Below are positions 18,796-28,861 of a DNA stretch of 64,000 nucleotides, piece after piece. The position numbers were made by a program, and so were the translations under genes. The notes below the pieces were generated by a model. The model was not told the origin of the DNA. It did not search any database and was given only the letters and a program-made list of their open reading frames with translations. The DNA is taken from contig NZ_JAUSCJ010000040.1 of the NCBI RefSeq assembly GCF_030651185.1, positions 34,478 through 98,477 on the forward strand. Reading direction: 5' to 3'. This DNA is from Phenylobacterium sp. (lineage in GTDB: Bacteria; Pseudomonadota; Alphaproteobacteria; Caulobacterales; Caulobacteraceae). How positions within the stretch are numbered: the stretch's first letter is position 1; every line of letters starts with the position of its first letter.

Positions 18796-20175
18796 TCAGG
18801 TTGCGATCAATTTCGCCAGCACGCCGGCCTGCGGCAGGGCTTCGATCCCGGCGACCGCGCGCACCACCTCGGCGGCCCGCGCGGCGCCCAGGGACGGCGT
18901 CATCAGCTCCAGCGCCTTGGCCTCGACTTCGTCGGCGGACATCGGATGGGACGGGAAGCCGACCACATGCGGGACGTAGACCTGCCGCACCTGCCCGCCC
19001 TTCAGCGTCACGATGACCCGGGCCGATTCCGTGCGCGGCTGGCCGGGCGGGGTCTCCTGGGCCGGGTCGTGGACCACGTCGATCCGGGCCATCAACGCGT
19101 GCACGGCGGCGTCGCCGGCCATGCGCTCCAGGGACTGGGCCGACACGAAGTCCAACCGCTGGTCGATCAGCATGATGGCGGTCAGGTAGCGCAGGTTCAG
19201 GGCCGGCATGGCCGCGTCGCGGAACGCCTGCCAGCGCCCCGGCATCTCGATGCGCACCGTGTCCACCGCCGAGACCTCAACCTCGGGCAGCAGGTCCAGC
19301 AGGCCCTGCACCGCCGGCTGGGTCGGCCCGCCCACCGGATAGCGCTTGTAGGCGGTGTGGATCAGTTCGGTCCGCTCTCCCAAGCCCTCGATCAGGCCCG
19401 CGCGGTCGGCGTCGCCGCCGGTGAAGATCTTCGAGCACATCCAGCCCTCGGGATGGTCCAGGCTGTCGCGGACCCCGGTGAACCCGGCCTCGGCCATCAG
19501 CGCGGCGTTCAGCCCCGCGCGCGCGCCCATCCCGGCGAAGACGAAGGACTTCTCCACGTGCTCGACATCCAGCAGCCATTGCCAGGACCCGCCGGCCTGC
19601 TGAGCGCAATAGGTGATCACGTCGGGGATGCGGTCCTGCGGCAAGCCCAGGATCGAGGCCGCCGCCGCCCCGGCGCCGAACACCGGACCGACGCCGTGAT
19701 TGGCGATCCCCGCACGGCGCAGGTTGCCGATCCCCAGGGCCTTGGGAATCCGCCCCGCCAGCTCGTAGCCGGTGATCACGGCCCGGAGCACCGCCTCCCC
19801 TGAGAGGCCCCGCTGCTCGGCCAGGGCCAGGGCGACGCTCACCACGGCGGGACCCGGCTGGACGAAGGCCGACGGGATGAAGTCGTTGATCTCCGCGCCG
19901 TGGGCGGCCATGGCGCTGGCGAAGGCCGCGTCGCCGAGGGCCGCGGTCGCGGTGGTGCCGAGGATCGTGGCGGCGCTGCGCCGGGCGTCCCCCGACTGGG
20001 CGATGGCGAAGTCGCGGGCCAACCGTGCGGGCGCCAGGTCGCGGCAGGCGACGATGGAGGCCAGGGTGTCGAGGATATGCAGCCGGGCGAGACTGCGGAA
20101 ATTCTCCGGGATCGCCGCCGCCTGGCTGCGGGCGATGTAGGCGCTGAGCGCCGGCCCCACCTGCACGGCGCTCAC
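18796..20175 (-). CDS. MmgE/PrpD family protein
   Basis: A protein of about 459 residues with the order of segments found in MmgE/PrpD proteins: LHILDTLASIVACRDL, HGAEINDFIPSAFVQPGPAVVSVALALAEQ, YELAGRIPKALG, AGMGARAGLNAALMAEAGFTG, HTAYKRYPVGGPTQPAVQ and PHVVGFPSHPMSADEVEAK. Known members dehydrate 2-methylcitrate or decarboxylate cis-aconitate-like acids. No methylcitrate synthase is nearby, so the substrate is open. I start at a GTG at 20175, whose GTGA overlaps the stop of the IclR gene; the frame upstream is only the shadow of that gene. Confidence 0.85.
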   Translation of the reverse strand: MSAVQVGPALSAYIARSQAAAIPENFRSLARLHILDTLASIVACRDLAPARLARDFAIAQSGDARRSAATILGTTATAALGDAAFASAMAAHGAEINDFIPSAFVQPGPAVVSVALALAEQRGLSGEAVLRAVITGYELAGRIPKALGIGNLRRAGIANHGVGPVFGAGAAAASILGLPQDRIPDVITYCAQQAGGSWQWLLDVEHVEKSFVFAGMGARAGLNAALMAEAGFTGVRDSLDHPEGWMCSKIFTGGDADRAGLIEGLGERTELIHTAYKRYPVGGPTQPAVQGLLDLLPEVEVSAVDTVRIEMPGRWQAFRDAAMPALNLRYLTAIMLIDQRLDFVSAQSLERMAGDAAVHALMARIDVVHDPAQETPPGQPRTESARVIVTLKGGQVRQVYVPHVVGFPSHPMSADEVEAKALELMTPSLGAARAAEVVRAVAGIEALPQAGVLAKLIAT

Positions 20176-20930
20176 AGCCGTCCGACCTGTTCGGCCATGC
20201 TGGCGCAGGTGGAGAGCAGATGCTCGATGATCGCGGCGCGGCCCGTCTCGTCCACCCGTTCGGCGGGGGCGGAGACCGAGATCGCCGCGGCGGCGTCGGA
20301 CTCCCGCGTCATGATCGGCGCGGCGAAGCCGACGACGCCGGGCTGGTAGCTGGCCATGGCGTAGCCGCGTTCCCGGACCTGCTCCAGTTCGGCGGTCACC
20401 GCCGCGACATCCAGGCGGCGCTTGTCGCGCAGGCTGGCGGCCGTCCGCGCCAGGACGGCCTGGGCGTCGGCGGCGTGGGCCAGGATCGCCTTGCCCCCGG
20501 CCGTCAGCGGGGCGGGAACCCGGCTGCCGATGCGGGTGGTGAAGCGGATCGGGCGCGGCGAGATCATCTTGTCGAGGTAGAGGACGTCGTCGCCGGCTCG
20601 GATCACCAGGCTGACGGTTTCGCCGGTGACCCGCTGAAGTTCCTGCAGGAAGCCCGACGCGGCCCGCTTGATCGGGTGCTCGGTGATGACGTTGGCGCCG
20701 AGCTCCCAGAGCTTCAATGTGGCGGAGTAACAGCCCGTCTCGGTGTTCTGCTGGACGTAGCCCAGGACGATCAGCCCCGCGAGGATGCGGTGGACCGTGC
20801 TCTTCTGCAGCCCCAGGCGGAGCGTCAGGGCCGACAGCCTCATGGGTTCCGGGGATCGGGTCAGGGTCTCCAGCACCGCGAAGGTGCGCGGCACCACGCC
20901 CTCCGTCGCCGAGGCAAGCTTCGCCGTCAT
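20172..20930 (-). CDS. IclR family transcriptional regulator
   Basis: A 252-residue regulator with an N-terminal winged helix (RTFAVLETLTRSPEPMRLSALTLRLGLQKSTVHRILAGL within residues 15-52) and a C-terminal effector domain with PAPLTAGGKAILA and VRERGYAMASYQPGVVGFAAPI, typical for IclR. The ATG follows a GGGAGAGAG site. It overlaps the MmgE/PrpD gene by four bases and is divergent from a carboxylesterase gene; a palindrome pair lies in the gap. It probably controls both sides in response to a small acid or ester. Confidence 0.93.
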   Translation of the reverse strand: MTAKLASATEGVVPRTFAVLETLTRSPEPMRLSALTLRLGLQKSTVHRILAGLIVLGYVQQNTETGCYSATLKLWELGANVITEHPIKRAASGFLQELQRVTGETVSLVIRAGDDVLYLDKMISPRPIRFTTRIGSRVPAPLTAGGKAILAHAADAQAVLARTAASLRDKRRLDVAAVTAELEQVRERGYAMASYQPGVVGFAAPIMTRESDAAAAISVSAPAERVDETGRAAIIEHLLSTCASMAEQVGRL

Positions 20931-20948
20931 GATGTCTCTCTCCCTCGG

Positions 20949-21011
20949 TTGACATGATCTGCCCTGGGGCCGACCAATCTGTCAATGGAACGTCGTTCCG
21001 CCTGGCGGAAC
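20949..21011 (+). promoter_or_regulatory. Divergent promoter gap with overlapping palindromic operator
   Basis: Two perfect odd palindromes overlap by a shared GTTCC: GGAACG-T-CGTTCC at 20987-20999 and GTTCCGCC-T-GGCGGAAC at 20995-21011. This gives three GGAAC/GTTCC half-sites, a layout like PcaR/IclR operators. A TTGACA at 20949 could be the -35 element of the plus-strand promoter. The site lies 57 bases from the IclR start and 19 bases from the esterase start. Confidence 0.6.
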
Positions 21012-21029
21012 ATAGATCGGAGAGCTCTG

Positions 21030-22613
21030 ATGGGCAGCGATGTGGTGGAGGCGGCCGTCGGCCAGAGCCCCGTGGTCGAGACGGCCAGCGGCAAGGTGCG
21101 CGGCGAACAGTTCCGCGGCGTATCGATCTTCCGCGGAATCCCCTACGGCGCGCCCACCGGCGGCGCCAACCGCTTCCGCCCGCCGCAACCGGTCACGCCC
21201 TGGGCCGGCGTGCGCGAGGCGGCGCTCTACGGCCAGACCGCGCCCCAGACCCGCAGCACGCTGTCCGACGGCGGCTATCCCGGCAACAAGCCGGAGATGG
21301 GCGAGGACTGCCTGGTCCTCAACGTCTGGACGCCGGGCGCTGACGCCGCCCGCCGCCCGGTCATGGTCTGGCTGCACGGCGGCGGCTTCGAAGCCGGCTC
21401 CGGGTCTTCGATGCTCTATGATGGCGTGAACCTCGCCTCCAAGGGCGACGTGGTCTGCGTCAGCCTGAACCACCGCATGAACGTCTTCGGCCACCTGATG
21501 CTGCAGGACGCGCTCGGCGACGATTTCGCCGGCTCCGCCAACGCTGGCTACCTCGACATCATCGCCGCCCTGAAGTGGGTGCGCGACAATGTCGGCCGGT
21601 TCGGCGGCGATCCCGGAAATGTCACCATCTATGGCCAGTCGGGCGGCGGCCGGAAGGTCAGCATCTCCATGGCCGCCAAGGGCGCCCAGGGCCTGTTCCA
21701 TCGGGGCATTGTCCAGAGCGGCTCGCACCTGCGCCTGACCCCGCGAGACCGGGCCAACGAACAGCTGGACCGCCTGCTGGCCCATCTGGGCCTCGGCCGC
21801 GCCGACGCCCGCAAGCTGCAGGACCTGGACGTCGTGGACCTGATCAAGGCCAACCGGGCGCTGCTGCGCGAGCATCCATCCCGTTTCTCCCCCACCATCG
21901 ACGACGTGGTCTTCGACGCCCACCCCTGGGACCCGGCGGCGCCCGCCATCTCGGCCCAGCTTCCGATGATGGTGGGGACCTGCCGCACCGAACTCTCCAA
22001 CCAGGTGGGCAGCGCCGACGAGACCACCTTCGACCTGGACGAGGCGGGTCTGGCCGCGCGGCTGAAGGGCTATATTCCCGAGGCCGACGTCGCCGAGATC
22101 GTCGAGATCTTCCGCCGGGAGACCCCCGGCGCCTCGCCCTCGGAGCTGTTCTTCAACATCATCACCGCGCGGGGCTACTGGCGCGACAGCGTCCTGCAGA
22201 CGCAGCTCAAGGCCATCCAGGGCGCCGCGCCGGTCTGGTCCTATCGCCTGATGTGGCGCACGCCGGTGGAGGGCGGGCGGCGCTTCACGCCCCACTCGCT
22301 GGACCTGCCCTTCATATTCGACAACGTCTCCAAGGCCCGCCACATGGTGGGCGAGGCCAGCCAGGAGACCGCCGCCATGGCCCACCAGATGAGCCAGGCC
22401 TGGCTGGCCTTCGCGCGCACCGGCGATCCCAACACCGCCGCCATCCCGTCGTGGCGCCCTTACGACCTGGACCAGCGCACCGTGATGCTGTTCGACACGA
22501 CATCGAAGGCGCAGAGCGACCCGCACCGGTGCGAACGCCTGGCGATGGACCGCTACCCCACCCAGCAGCTCAAGGGCACGCTGCACCGGCAAGCCGCGGC
22601 GCTCCCGGCCTAG
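21030..22613 (+). CDS. Carboxylesterase (type B, alpha/beta hydrolase)
   Basis: A 527-residue enzyme of the carboxylesterase/cholinesterase family. It shows [33 protein letters not shown], the oxyanion hole [13 protein letters not shown], and [17 protein letters not shown] with the catalytic Ser in GQSGGG. The catalytic His is likely [14 protein letters not shown]. The ATG at 21030 has GGAGAG five bases upstream; an in-frame ATG at 20985 lies inside the operator and is less likely. No signal peptide is evident, so it is probably cytosolic. It is divergent from an IclR gene, which likely regulates it. Its stop codon overlaps the convergent HAD gene. Confidence 0.9.
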   Translation: MGSDVVEAAVGQSPVVETASGKVRGEQFRGVSIFRGIPYGAPTGGANRFRPPQPVTPWAGVREAALYGQTAPQTRSTLSDGGYPGNKPEMGEDCLVLNVWTPGADAARRPVMVWLHGGGFEAGSGSSMLYDGVNLASKGDVVCVSLNHRMNVFGHLMLQDALGDDFAGSANAGYLDIIAALKWVRDNVGRFGGDPGNVTIYGQSGGGRKVSISMAAKGAQGLFHRGIVQSGSHLRLTPRDRANEQLDRLLAHLGLGRADARKLQDLDVVDLIKANRALLREHPSRFSPTIDDVVFDAHPWDPAAPAISAQLPMMVGTCRTELSNQVGSADETTFDLDEAGLAARLKGYIPEADVAEIVEIFRRETPGASPSELFFNIITARGYWRDSVLQTQLKAIQGAAPVWSYRLMWRTPVEGGRRFTPHSLDLPFIFDNVSKARHMVGEASQETAAMAHQMSQAWLAFARTGDPNTAAIPSWRPYDLDQRTVMLFDTTSKAQSDPHRCERLAMDRYPTQQLKGTLHRQAAALPA

Positions 22614-23224
22614 GCCTCCAGGCCGTACAGCTCTTCCAGGTCGCGCAGGTACTGGGCGCGGTCGGTGAACAGCCGGGCCTCCAGGCCGCTGGCCAGCGCC
22701 GCCTCCACATTGGCGGCCTTGTCGTCGAAGAAGATCAGCGCCTCGCGCGGGAAGGGGATCTGGGCCAGCATCGTCTCAAAGAAGGCGGCCTGCGGCTTGG
22801 CGGCGCCCAGGCGGCAGGAGAGGAACAGGCCGTCCATCCGTTCGCCATAGCCCAAGGCGGTCTCGACGTGGGCGGCCCAGAAGGCGTCCTGGTTGGAGCC
22901 GAGGTAACAGGCGATCCCGGCGGCCCGCAGCCGCCGGACATCCTCCAGCATGGCGGGGTCGGGGATGACGTGTCCCTCGGCCCAGCGCGTCAGATAGGTC
23001 GCCACGTCGTGCGGCCAGCCGGCCTCGGCCAGGGCGCGCTCACAGGCGGCGACGAAGGCGATGACATCGGCCAGGGTCTCGGGCGCGGCGGTGCGATAGA
23101 AGCCTGTGACGAAATCGCGGTGCTGCTGCGCGCTCCACACCCAGTCCTGAGTCCCGAACGGCCCGGCATGCTGCAGCACGCCGTCGGCGTCGAAGATCAC
23201 CCCGCTGAGTTTGCGCGCGCCCAT
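22610..23224 (-). CDS. HAD-superfamily hydrolase
   Basis: About 204 residues. Motif I is VIFDADGVL (nucleophile and acid/base Asp), motif [10 protein letters not shown], motif III the Lys in GAAKPQAAF, and motif [16 protein letters not shown]. The cap is a short helical C1-type insertion between motifs I and II, as in phosphoglycolate phosphatase and haloacid dehalogenase-like enzymes. It probably removes phosphate from a small metabolite. The ATG at 23224 is chosen; a GTG at 23239 is also possible. The stop overlaps that of the carboxylesterase tail to tail. Confidence 0.82.
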   Translation of the reverse strand: MGARKLSGVIFDADGVLQHAGPFGTQDWVWSAQQHRDFVTGFYRTAAPETLADVIAFVAACERALAEAGWPHDVATYLTRWAEGHVIPDPAMLEDVRRLRAAGIACYLGSNQDAFWAAHVETALGYGERMDGLFLSCRLGAAKPQAAFFETMLAQIPFPREALIFFDDKAANVEAALASGLEARLFTDRAQYLRDLEELYGLEA

Positions 23225-23335
23225 GTCATGAACCTTCACCTCGAACGCGTGTAGTTCAACCCCGGCTTGACGCTAGGGCGTTGCGGCGCGACCCTATGAA
23301 CAACGATCACAAACGATCACTCAAGGGAGGCTGTC

Positions 23336-24106
23336 ATGGCCGATGGTTCGCTTGCAGGCGCAAATTCGCTCAAGGGCAAGGTCAGCGCCGAGGAATGGGA
23401 AGCGCGAGTCGATCTCGCCGCCCTGTACCGACTGGTGGCGCTCTACGGGTGGGACGACATGATCTACACCCACATCTCGGCCCGTATTCCCGGGCCCGAT
23501 CACCACTTTCTGATCAATCCCTACGGCATGTATTTCGGCGAGATGACCGCCTCGTCCCTGGTGAAGATCGACCTGGACGGCAAGATTCTCCAGGAGACCC
23601 CGTACTTCATCAATCCGGCGGGCTTCACCATTCACTCGGCGATCCACGCCGCCCGCGAAGACGCCAAGTTCGTGATGCACCTGCATTCCGACGACGGCGT
23701 CGCGGTGGCGGCCCAGAAGGAAGGTCTGCTGCCCCTGTCGCAGCACGCCTGCATCGTCCTGCCCCGGCTGGCCTATCACGACTATGAGGGGATCGCCCTG
23801 AACCTCGACGAACGCGAGCGCCTGGTCGCCGACATTGGCGAGAAGACCCTGATGTTGCTGCGCAATCACGGCACCCTGTCGGTTGGTGAAAGCGCCGCCG
23901 ACTGCTGGACCGGCATGTACTATCTGGAACGCGCCTGCCAGATGCAGATCAAGGCTCTGACGGCCGGTCGGGAGAATGTGCTGTTCGCGCCCGAGGCCGC
24001 TCAGATGGAGGTCAAGGGCCAGGTGATGCGCGGCATCGGCGGCAAGCTGGCCTGGCCGGGCGCCCTGCGCCGTCTGGACCGGGAGCTGCCAGGCTACGAC
24101 GCCTAG
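23336..24106 (+). CDS. Class II aldolase/adducin family protein
   Basis: A 256-residue protein with the class II aldolase/adducin domain. Segments WDDMIYTHISARIPG, HHFLINPYGMYFGEMTASSLVKID, the metal-site HLHSDDG in FVMHLHSDDGVAVAA, and LLRNHGTLSVGES supply the His ligands expected for a Zn-dependent aldolase. The N-terminal extension (about 20 residues) and the lack of a sugar-phosphate pocket signature fit the large uncharacterised subgroup common in alphaproteobacteria. A GGGAGG site precedes the ATG. Substrate unknown. Confidence 0.85.
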   Translation: MADGSLAGANSLKGKVSAEEWEARVDLAALYRLVALYGWDDMIYTHISARIPGPDHHFLINPYGMYFGEMTASSLVKIDLDGKILQETPYFINPAGFTIHSAIHAAREDAKFVMHLHSDDGVAVAAQKEGLLPLSQHACIVLPRLAYHDYEGIALNLDERERLVADIGEKTLMLLRNHGTLSVGESAADCWTGMYYLERACQMQIKALTAGRENVLFAPEAAQMEVKGQVMRGIGGKLAWPGALRRLDRELPGYDA

Positions 24107-24212
24107 CGGGACAGCGCCGGTTGAGGCGCCTGTCGCGGTTCAACCGGCTGATTCCTCACCTAGCGGAAGCCGGACGCTCCTGACGGGACGGTTTCGCAGA
24201 ACAGAAGTCTTT

Positions 24213-24240
24213 GGGCGTCGGGAGACCGGCGCCCTTTTTC
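24213..24240 (+). terminator. Rho-independent terminator after the aldolase gene
   Basis: GGGCG and CGCCC arms form a short GC-rich stem (24213-24234) followed directly by TTTTTCTT. It lies about 110 bases after the aldolase stop codon. The rest of the 281-base gap before the efflux genes shows no gene. Confidence 0.6.
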
Positions 24241-24387
24241 TTGGCGCTAAGCGGTTGATTACAGGGCTCACCCCCGCCAATTACGGCGATCAGGCGGTCT
24301 GTCTGCGTCCTATTTCCGGCCAGACACGTACAGCCATCGTTCTGTCACTGGACGAGCGCTCTTTTGAGGCCATAAGACCGCTCGAAT

Positions 24388-25617
24388 TTGATCCCACTGG
24401 CCGCCCGCATTTTCGAGGCGACGGAGTCCCCCCGCTTGTTACGACGCCATTTCTTCCTCGCCGGCGCGATTGTTGTGCTGATCCTCATGCTGGTCGCGGG
24501 GGCGTACAAGCTGACCGTGGGCAAGAAGCAGGGACCCGGCGGTCCGCCCGGCGCCGTCATGGCGCAGGGCGGTGGCGGTGGCCGGCCGGGCGGCGGCGGC
24601 GGCGGCCGCGGGGGCATGGGCGGGCCGGCGGATGTCGCCGTGGTGGTCGTCCAGTCCCGGCTCTTCACCGACGTCATCGACGTCATCGGCGTGGCCAAGG
24701 GCCGTCAATCGGTCATCCTGACCGCCGCGGCGACCCAGCTGGTCGAGCGCGTGCGCTTCTCGCCCGGCCAATCGGTCGGCCGCGGCGCGGTGCTGGTGGA
24801 ACTGAAGGCCACCGAACAGGACGCGGGCCTCGCCCAGGCCCAGGCCAGCCTGATTCAGGCGCAGCGCGCCTATGACCGCTACAGGACCCTGGGCCAGCAG
24901 GGCTTCGCCTCCAAGGCCATGATCGACCAGTACGAGGCCAACTATCTCTCGGCCAAGGCCAATGTCGTCGCCGCCCAGGCCCGCCAGGGCGACCGGCTGA
25001 TCCGCGCGCCCTTCGCCGGCGTCGTCGGCCTGTCCGACATCACCCAGGGCTCCCTGATCAATCCGGGCTCGGCCATCGTCACCCTCGACGACACCAGCGC
25101 CATCCGCGTCGATTTCCAGGTGCCCGACCGCTATATCGCCTCGGTCCGTCAGGGCCAGGCGGTCACCGCCAAGGTCGACGCCTATCCCGGAGAGGTCATC
25201 CAGGGCCGTATCGCCCTGTTGGACACCCGCATCGACGAGAAGACCCGGGCGCTGACCGCCCGCGCCGAATTCCCCAATCCCGACCGCCGGCTGAAGCCCG
25301 GCATGATGATGCGGGTGGCGGTCGCCCAAGGCAGCCGTCAGGGTCTCTCGGCCCCGGAGTCGGCGGTCTCGGTCCAGGGCGACAACGCCTTCGTCTATGT
25401 GCTGACCAAGCAGGGCGACAAGACCGTGGCCGAGCAGCGCCCGGTGGTCACCGGCGTGCGCCAGGACGGCTTCGTCGAGCTGAAGGACGGGGTCGCCGCC
25501 GGTGACCGCATCGTCGGTGACGGCCTCAACAAGATCCAGCCGAACCAGGCCGTGAAGCCTGTCGGGTCCGGCCAGCCTCAGGGAACGGGCGGAGCCGCCC
25601 GTCGTCCCGCGGCATGA
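24388..25617 (+). CDS. RND efflux periplasmic adaptor (membrane fusion protein)
   Basis: Up to 409 residues. One N-terminal helix (FFLAGAIVVLILMLVAGAY) anchors it in the inner membrane. A Gly-rich linker (residues 50-72) precedes the lipoyl half-motifs around VERVRFSPGQSVGRGAVLVEL and IRAPFAGVVGLSDITQGSLI, an alpha-hairpin (AQASLIQAQRAYDRYRTLGQ), a beta-barrel domain and a membrane-proximal domain. It should bridge the RND pump to an outer-membrane channel. No ATG is available: TTG at 24388 or TTG at 24436 could start it, and the latter gives the more typical short cytosolic tail. It overlaps the pump gene by four bases (ATGA). Confidence 0.88.
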   Translation: MIPLAARIFEATESPRLLRRHFFLAGAIVVLILMLVAGAYKLTVGKKQGPGGPPGAVMAQGGGGGRPGGGGGGRGGMGGPADVAVVVVQSRLFTDVIDVIGVAKGRQSVILTAAATQLVERVRFSPGQSVGRGAVLVELKATEQDAGLAQAQASLIQAQRAYDRYRTLGQQGFASKAMIDQYEANYLSAKANVVAAQARQGDRLIRAPFAGVVGLSDITQGSLINPGSAIVTLDDTSAIRVDFQVPDRYIASVRQGQAVTAKVDAYPGEVIQGRIALLDTRIDEKTRALTARAEFPNPDRRLKPGMMMRVAVAQGSRQGLSAPESAVSVQGDNAFVYVLTKQGDKTVAEQRPVVTGVRQDGFVELKDGVAAGDRIVGDGLNKIQPNQAVKPVGSGQPQGTGGAARRPAA

Positions 25618-28600
25618 TGCTCTCCGACATCTCCGTCCGCCGCCCGGTGCTTGCCGCGGTGGCGGCGATCATTCTCTGCGTGGTGGGCGCCGCCTGCTTC
25701 ACCTCGCTGTCGGTCCGCGAACTGCCCAGCGTCGACCCGCCCGTCGTCTCGGTCTCCACCACCTATCGCGGCGCCTCGGCCGAAGTCGTCGAGGAGCGGA
25801 TCACCGAGGTGATCGAGCGGCAGGTGGCCGGTATCCAGGGCATCGACCGGGTGAACTCGTCCTCGCGGGACGGCTCCTCGCGGATCAACGTCTCCTTTAC
25901 CCTCGACCGCGACCTCGACACCGCGGCCAACGACGTGCGTGATGCGGTCAGCCGGGTGACGTCGCAGTTGCCGCAGCAGGCCGATCCGCCGCAGATCGCC
26001 AAGGCCAACGCCGACGGCTCGCCGATCATGTTCCTGGCGTTCTCGTCCACCAAGCTGAACCGCCTGCAGCTCTCCGACTACGCCAACCGCTACCTCGTGG
26101 AGCGGATCTCGACGATCCCGGGCGTGGCCCAGGTGAACCTGGGCGGCAGCCAGCTGTATTCGATGCGCATCTGGCTCGATCCCCAGGCCATGGCCTCGCG
26201 CGGCATCACCGTCGATGATGTCGAGAGCGCCCTGAACGCCCAGAACCTGGAATTGCCGGCCGGCGCCCTGGAGGCGCCCGCCAAGGACTTCACCATCCGG
26301 GTCGCGCGCGGCTACTCCACGCCCCAGCAATTCAAGGAGCTGCCGGTCACCTCCGGGGCCCGCGCGGCCGCGACCGCCACCAGCGCAACCGGCTCGGCCG
26401 GCGCGCTCGGCACCACGGCCGGCGCCGACGGCGCGGTCGCCACCGCCGACCAGGGCCAGAACGCCTATGTCACCCGCCTGGGCGACATCGCCCGCGTGGA
26501 GGAGGGGCCCGACGAGCGCCGCCGCACCTTCCGCTCCAACGGCCGCGACATGATCGGCATCGCCATCACCCGCCAGTCCCAGGCCAACGACCTGGAGATC
26601 TCCAAGGGCATCGCCGACCAACTTCCCGAGATCAACAAGTCGCTGCCGCCCGGCACCAAGCTGGAGATCGCGGTCGACTTCACCGTCTTTACCAAGCACG
26701 CGATCGAGGAAGTCTGGATCACCATGGCGATCTCGCTGGGGCTTGTGGCCCTGGTGAACTTCATCTTCCTGGGCACCTGGCGGGCGGCGATCATCCCCTC
26801 GGTGGTCGCGCCGATCTGTATCCTGTCGACCTTCATCATCCTGGCCCCGCTGGGCTTCTCCATCAATCTGCTGACCCTGCTGGCCCTGGTGCTGGCCATT
26901 GGCCTGGTGGTGGATGACGCCATCGTCGTGGTGGAGAACATTCAGCGCCGGGTGGACGAGGGCGAGCCCCCCGTCGTCGCCGCGCAACGCGGCGCGCGCC
27001 AGGTGTTCTTCGCCGTCGTGGCCACCACCATAGTGCTGATCTCGGTGTTCGCGCCGCTGATGTTCCTGCCCGGCTATATCGGCAAGCTGTTCGTGGAGCT
27101 GGCCGTGGCCATCACCGCGGCGGTGGCATTCTCGGCCCTGCTGGCGCTCAGCCTGTCGCCGATGCTGGCGTCGAAGCTGCTGCGCCCGGCCCATGGCGAG
27201 GGCTTCATCGCCCGGCGCGTGGACGCCGGCATGACCAAGCTGCGCAACTCCTATCACGCCTCTCTGGACGCCATGTTGGGCCGCCGCGCGGCCTCGGTCT
27301 CGGCTGTGGCCCTGGTGGTGGTGCTGGCCGGCCTGGCTTTCGCCCTCTTCACCGTCCTGCCCCGCGAGCTGGTGCCCAATGAGGACCGTGGGCGGGTCGA
27401 CATCAATATCCAGGGGCCGGAAGGCGCCGGCTACGACTATACCCTGCCGGCCGCCAAGCAGGTTGAAGCCCGCCTCGAGGCCCTGCTCAAGGACGGCACG
27501 ATCACCCGCTACACCATGGGTGTGCCGCGCTTTGGCCAGAACCAGTTCAACACGGGCAACGCCAACGCCTCCCTGCCCGACGACGCGGCGCACAAGATCA
27601 GCTCCCAGGATCTGGCCGCCCAGCTCAACAAGGACTTCTCCAAGATCACCGCGATCCGGGCGATCGCCTCGGTTCGTCCCAGCCTGCAACGGGGCGGCGG
27701 CGGTGGCGGCGGCAATGTCGACCTCATCGTGGTCGGCAATGAGTATCCGGAGATCGAACGCCTGATCCGCCCGCTCATGGAGGCCGTCCAGGGCAATCCC
27801 GGCATGGCCCGTCCGCGCCTGGACTATGAGCCGACCTCGCCGCGCCTGCTGGTGGATCTCGACCGCGACAAGGCCGCCACCCTCGGCGTCTCGGCGCAGT
27901 CGGTGGGCCGCGCCCTGGAGACCATGTTCGGGTCGCGCAAGGTCACCACCTACATCCGGAACGGCCAGGAATACGACGTGATCCTGCAGACCGACCGCGC
28001 CAACCGCCAGAACGAGAACGACCTGGCCAATCTCTATGTGCGCACCGGCGCGGGCGCCACCGTGCCCCTGTCCTCGGTGGTTAGCACCCATGTGCGCGGC
28101 GACACGCCCGATCGCGCCCGCGTAGACCGCCTGCGCGCCATCACCCTCAGCGTCCAGCTCAACCCCGGCTACACGGTCGGCGAGGCGGTGAGCTTCCTGC
28201 AGGCCGAGATCGCCAAGAACCCCGGAACCACGGTGAAGTGGGGCGGCACGGCGCGCGACTATCTGGAGGCGGGCGGCGCCGTGGGCCTGGCCTTCGGCAT
28301 GGCCCTGCTGCTGGTCTTCCTGGTCCTGGCCGCTCAGTTCGAGAGCTGGATCCACCCGGCGGTGATCATGCTCACCGTGCCGGTGGCGGTTCTGGGCGGG
28401 CTGTTTGGCCTGTTGATCTCGGGCTCGACCATCAACACCTACAGTCAGATCGGGCTGATCATTCTCGTCGGGATCGCCGCCAAGAACGGCATCCTGATCG
28501 TGGAGTTCGCCAACCAGCTGCGCGACGACGGGCTGTCGATCCGCGAGGCGGTGATCGAGAGCGCCTCCCTGCGCCTGCGGCCCATCATCATGACCTCGAT

Positions 28601-28841
28601 CGCGGCCGCCGCCGGCGCCGTGCCGCTGATCGTCTGGGGCGGGGCGGGCGGCGAGAGCCGCAAGACCATCGGGGTGGTGATCTTCTTCGGGGCCATCTTC
28701 ACGACCCTGCTGACCCTGTTCATCGTGCCGGTGTTCTACAACATGCTGGCCCGCTTCACGAAGTCGCCCCAGGCCACCGCGCGCCGCATCGAGGCCTTCG
28801 AGGAGGCCGAACAGACCCGCGCCGCCAACGCTGCGGAGTAG
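25614..28841 (+). CDS. RND multidrug efflux permease (HAE-1 type)
   Basis: A 1075-residue proton-driven inner-membrane pump subunit. It has the N-terminal ISVRRPVLAAVAAIILCVVG helix, two large periplasmic loops, helix 4 with LALVLAIGLVVDDAIVVVEN (the Asp pair of the proton relay), and the second-half repeat IGLIILVGIAAKNGILIVEF with the conserved Lys. Two low-complexity insertions are unusual: an Ala/Thr/Gly-rich stretch near residues 245-278 and a Gly run LQRGGGGGGGN near residue 695, both in periplasmic loops. No outer-membrane factor gene follows, so the pump must borrow a channel. Likely an exporter of lipophilic compounds. Confidence 0.93.
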   Translation: MMLSDISVRRPVLAAVAAIILCVVGAACFTSLSVRELPSVDPPVVSVSTTYRGASAEVVEERITEVIERQVAGIQGIDRVNSSSRDGSSRINVSFTLDRDLDTAANDVRDAVSRVTSQLPQQADPPQIAKANADGSPIMFLAFSSTKLNRLQLSDYANRYLVERISTIPGVAQVNLGGSQLYSMRIWLDPQAMASRGITVDDVESALNAQNLELPAGALEAPAKDFTIRVARGYSTPQQFKELPVTSGARAAATATSATGSAGALGTTAGADGAVATADQGQNAYVTRLGDIARVEEGPDERRRTFRSNGRDMIGIAITRQSQANDLEISKGIADQLPEINKSLPPGTKLEIAVDFTVFTKHAIEEVWITMAISLGLVALVNFIFLGTWRAAIIPSVVAPICILSTFIILAPLGFSINLLTLLALVLAIGLVVDDAIVVVENIQRRVDEGEPPVVAAQRGARQVFFAVVATTIVLISVFAPLMFLPGYIGKLFVELAVAITAAVAFSALLALSLSPMLASKLLRPAHGEGFIARRVDAGMTKLRNSYHASLDAMLGRRAASVSAVALVVVLAGLAFALFTVLPRELVPNEDRGRVDINIQGPEGAGYDYTLPAAKQVEARLEALLKDGTITRYTMGVPRFGQNQFNTGNANASLPDDAAHKISSQDLAAQLNKDFSKITAIRAIASVRPSLQRGGGGGGGNVDLIVVGNEYPEIERLIRPLMEAVQGNPGMARPRLDYEPTSPRLLVDLDRDKAATLGVSAQSVGRALETMFGSRKVTTYIRNGQEYDVILQTDRANRQNENDLANLYVRTGAGATVPLSSVVSTHVRGDTPDRARVDRLRAITLSVQLNPGYTVGEAVSFLQAEIAKNPGTTVKWGGTARDYLEAGGAVGLAFGMALLLVFLVLAAQFESWIHPAVIMLTVPVAVLGGLFGLLISGSTINTYSQIGLIILVGIAAKNGILIVEFANQLRDDGLSIREAVIESASLRLRPIIMTSIAAAAGAVPLIVWGGAGGESRKTIGVVIFFGAIFTTLLTLFIVPVFYNMLARFTKSPQATARRIEAFEEAEQTRAANAAE

Positions 28842-28861
28842 CGCCGGGCGGCCCCTAAAAG

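Noticed and set aside
18796..20175. Methylcitrate dehydratase prpD of a methylcitrate cycle
   Set aside because: No prpB, prpC or prpR is nearby and the MmgE/PrpD family has many other members, so only the family is named.
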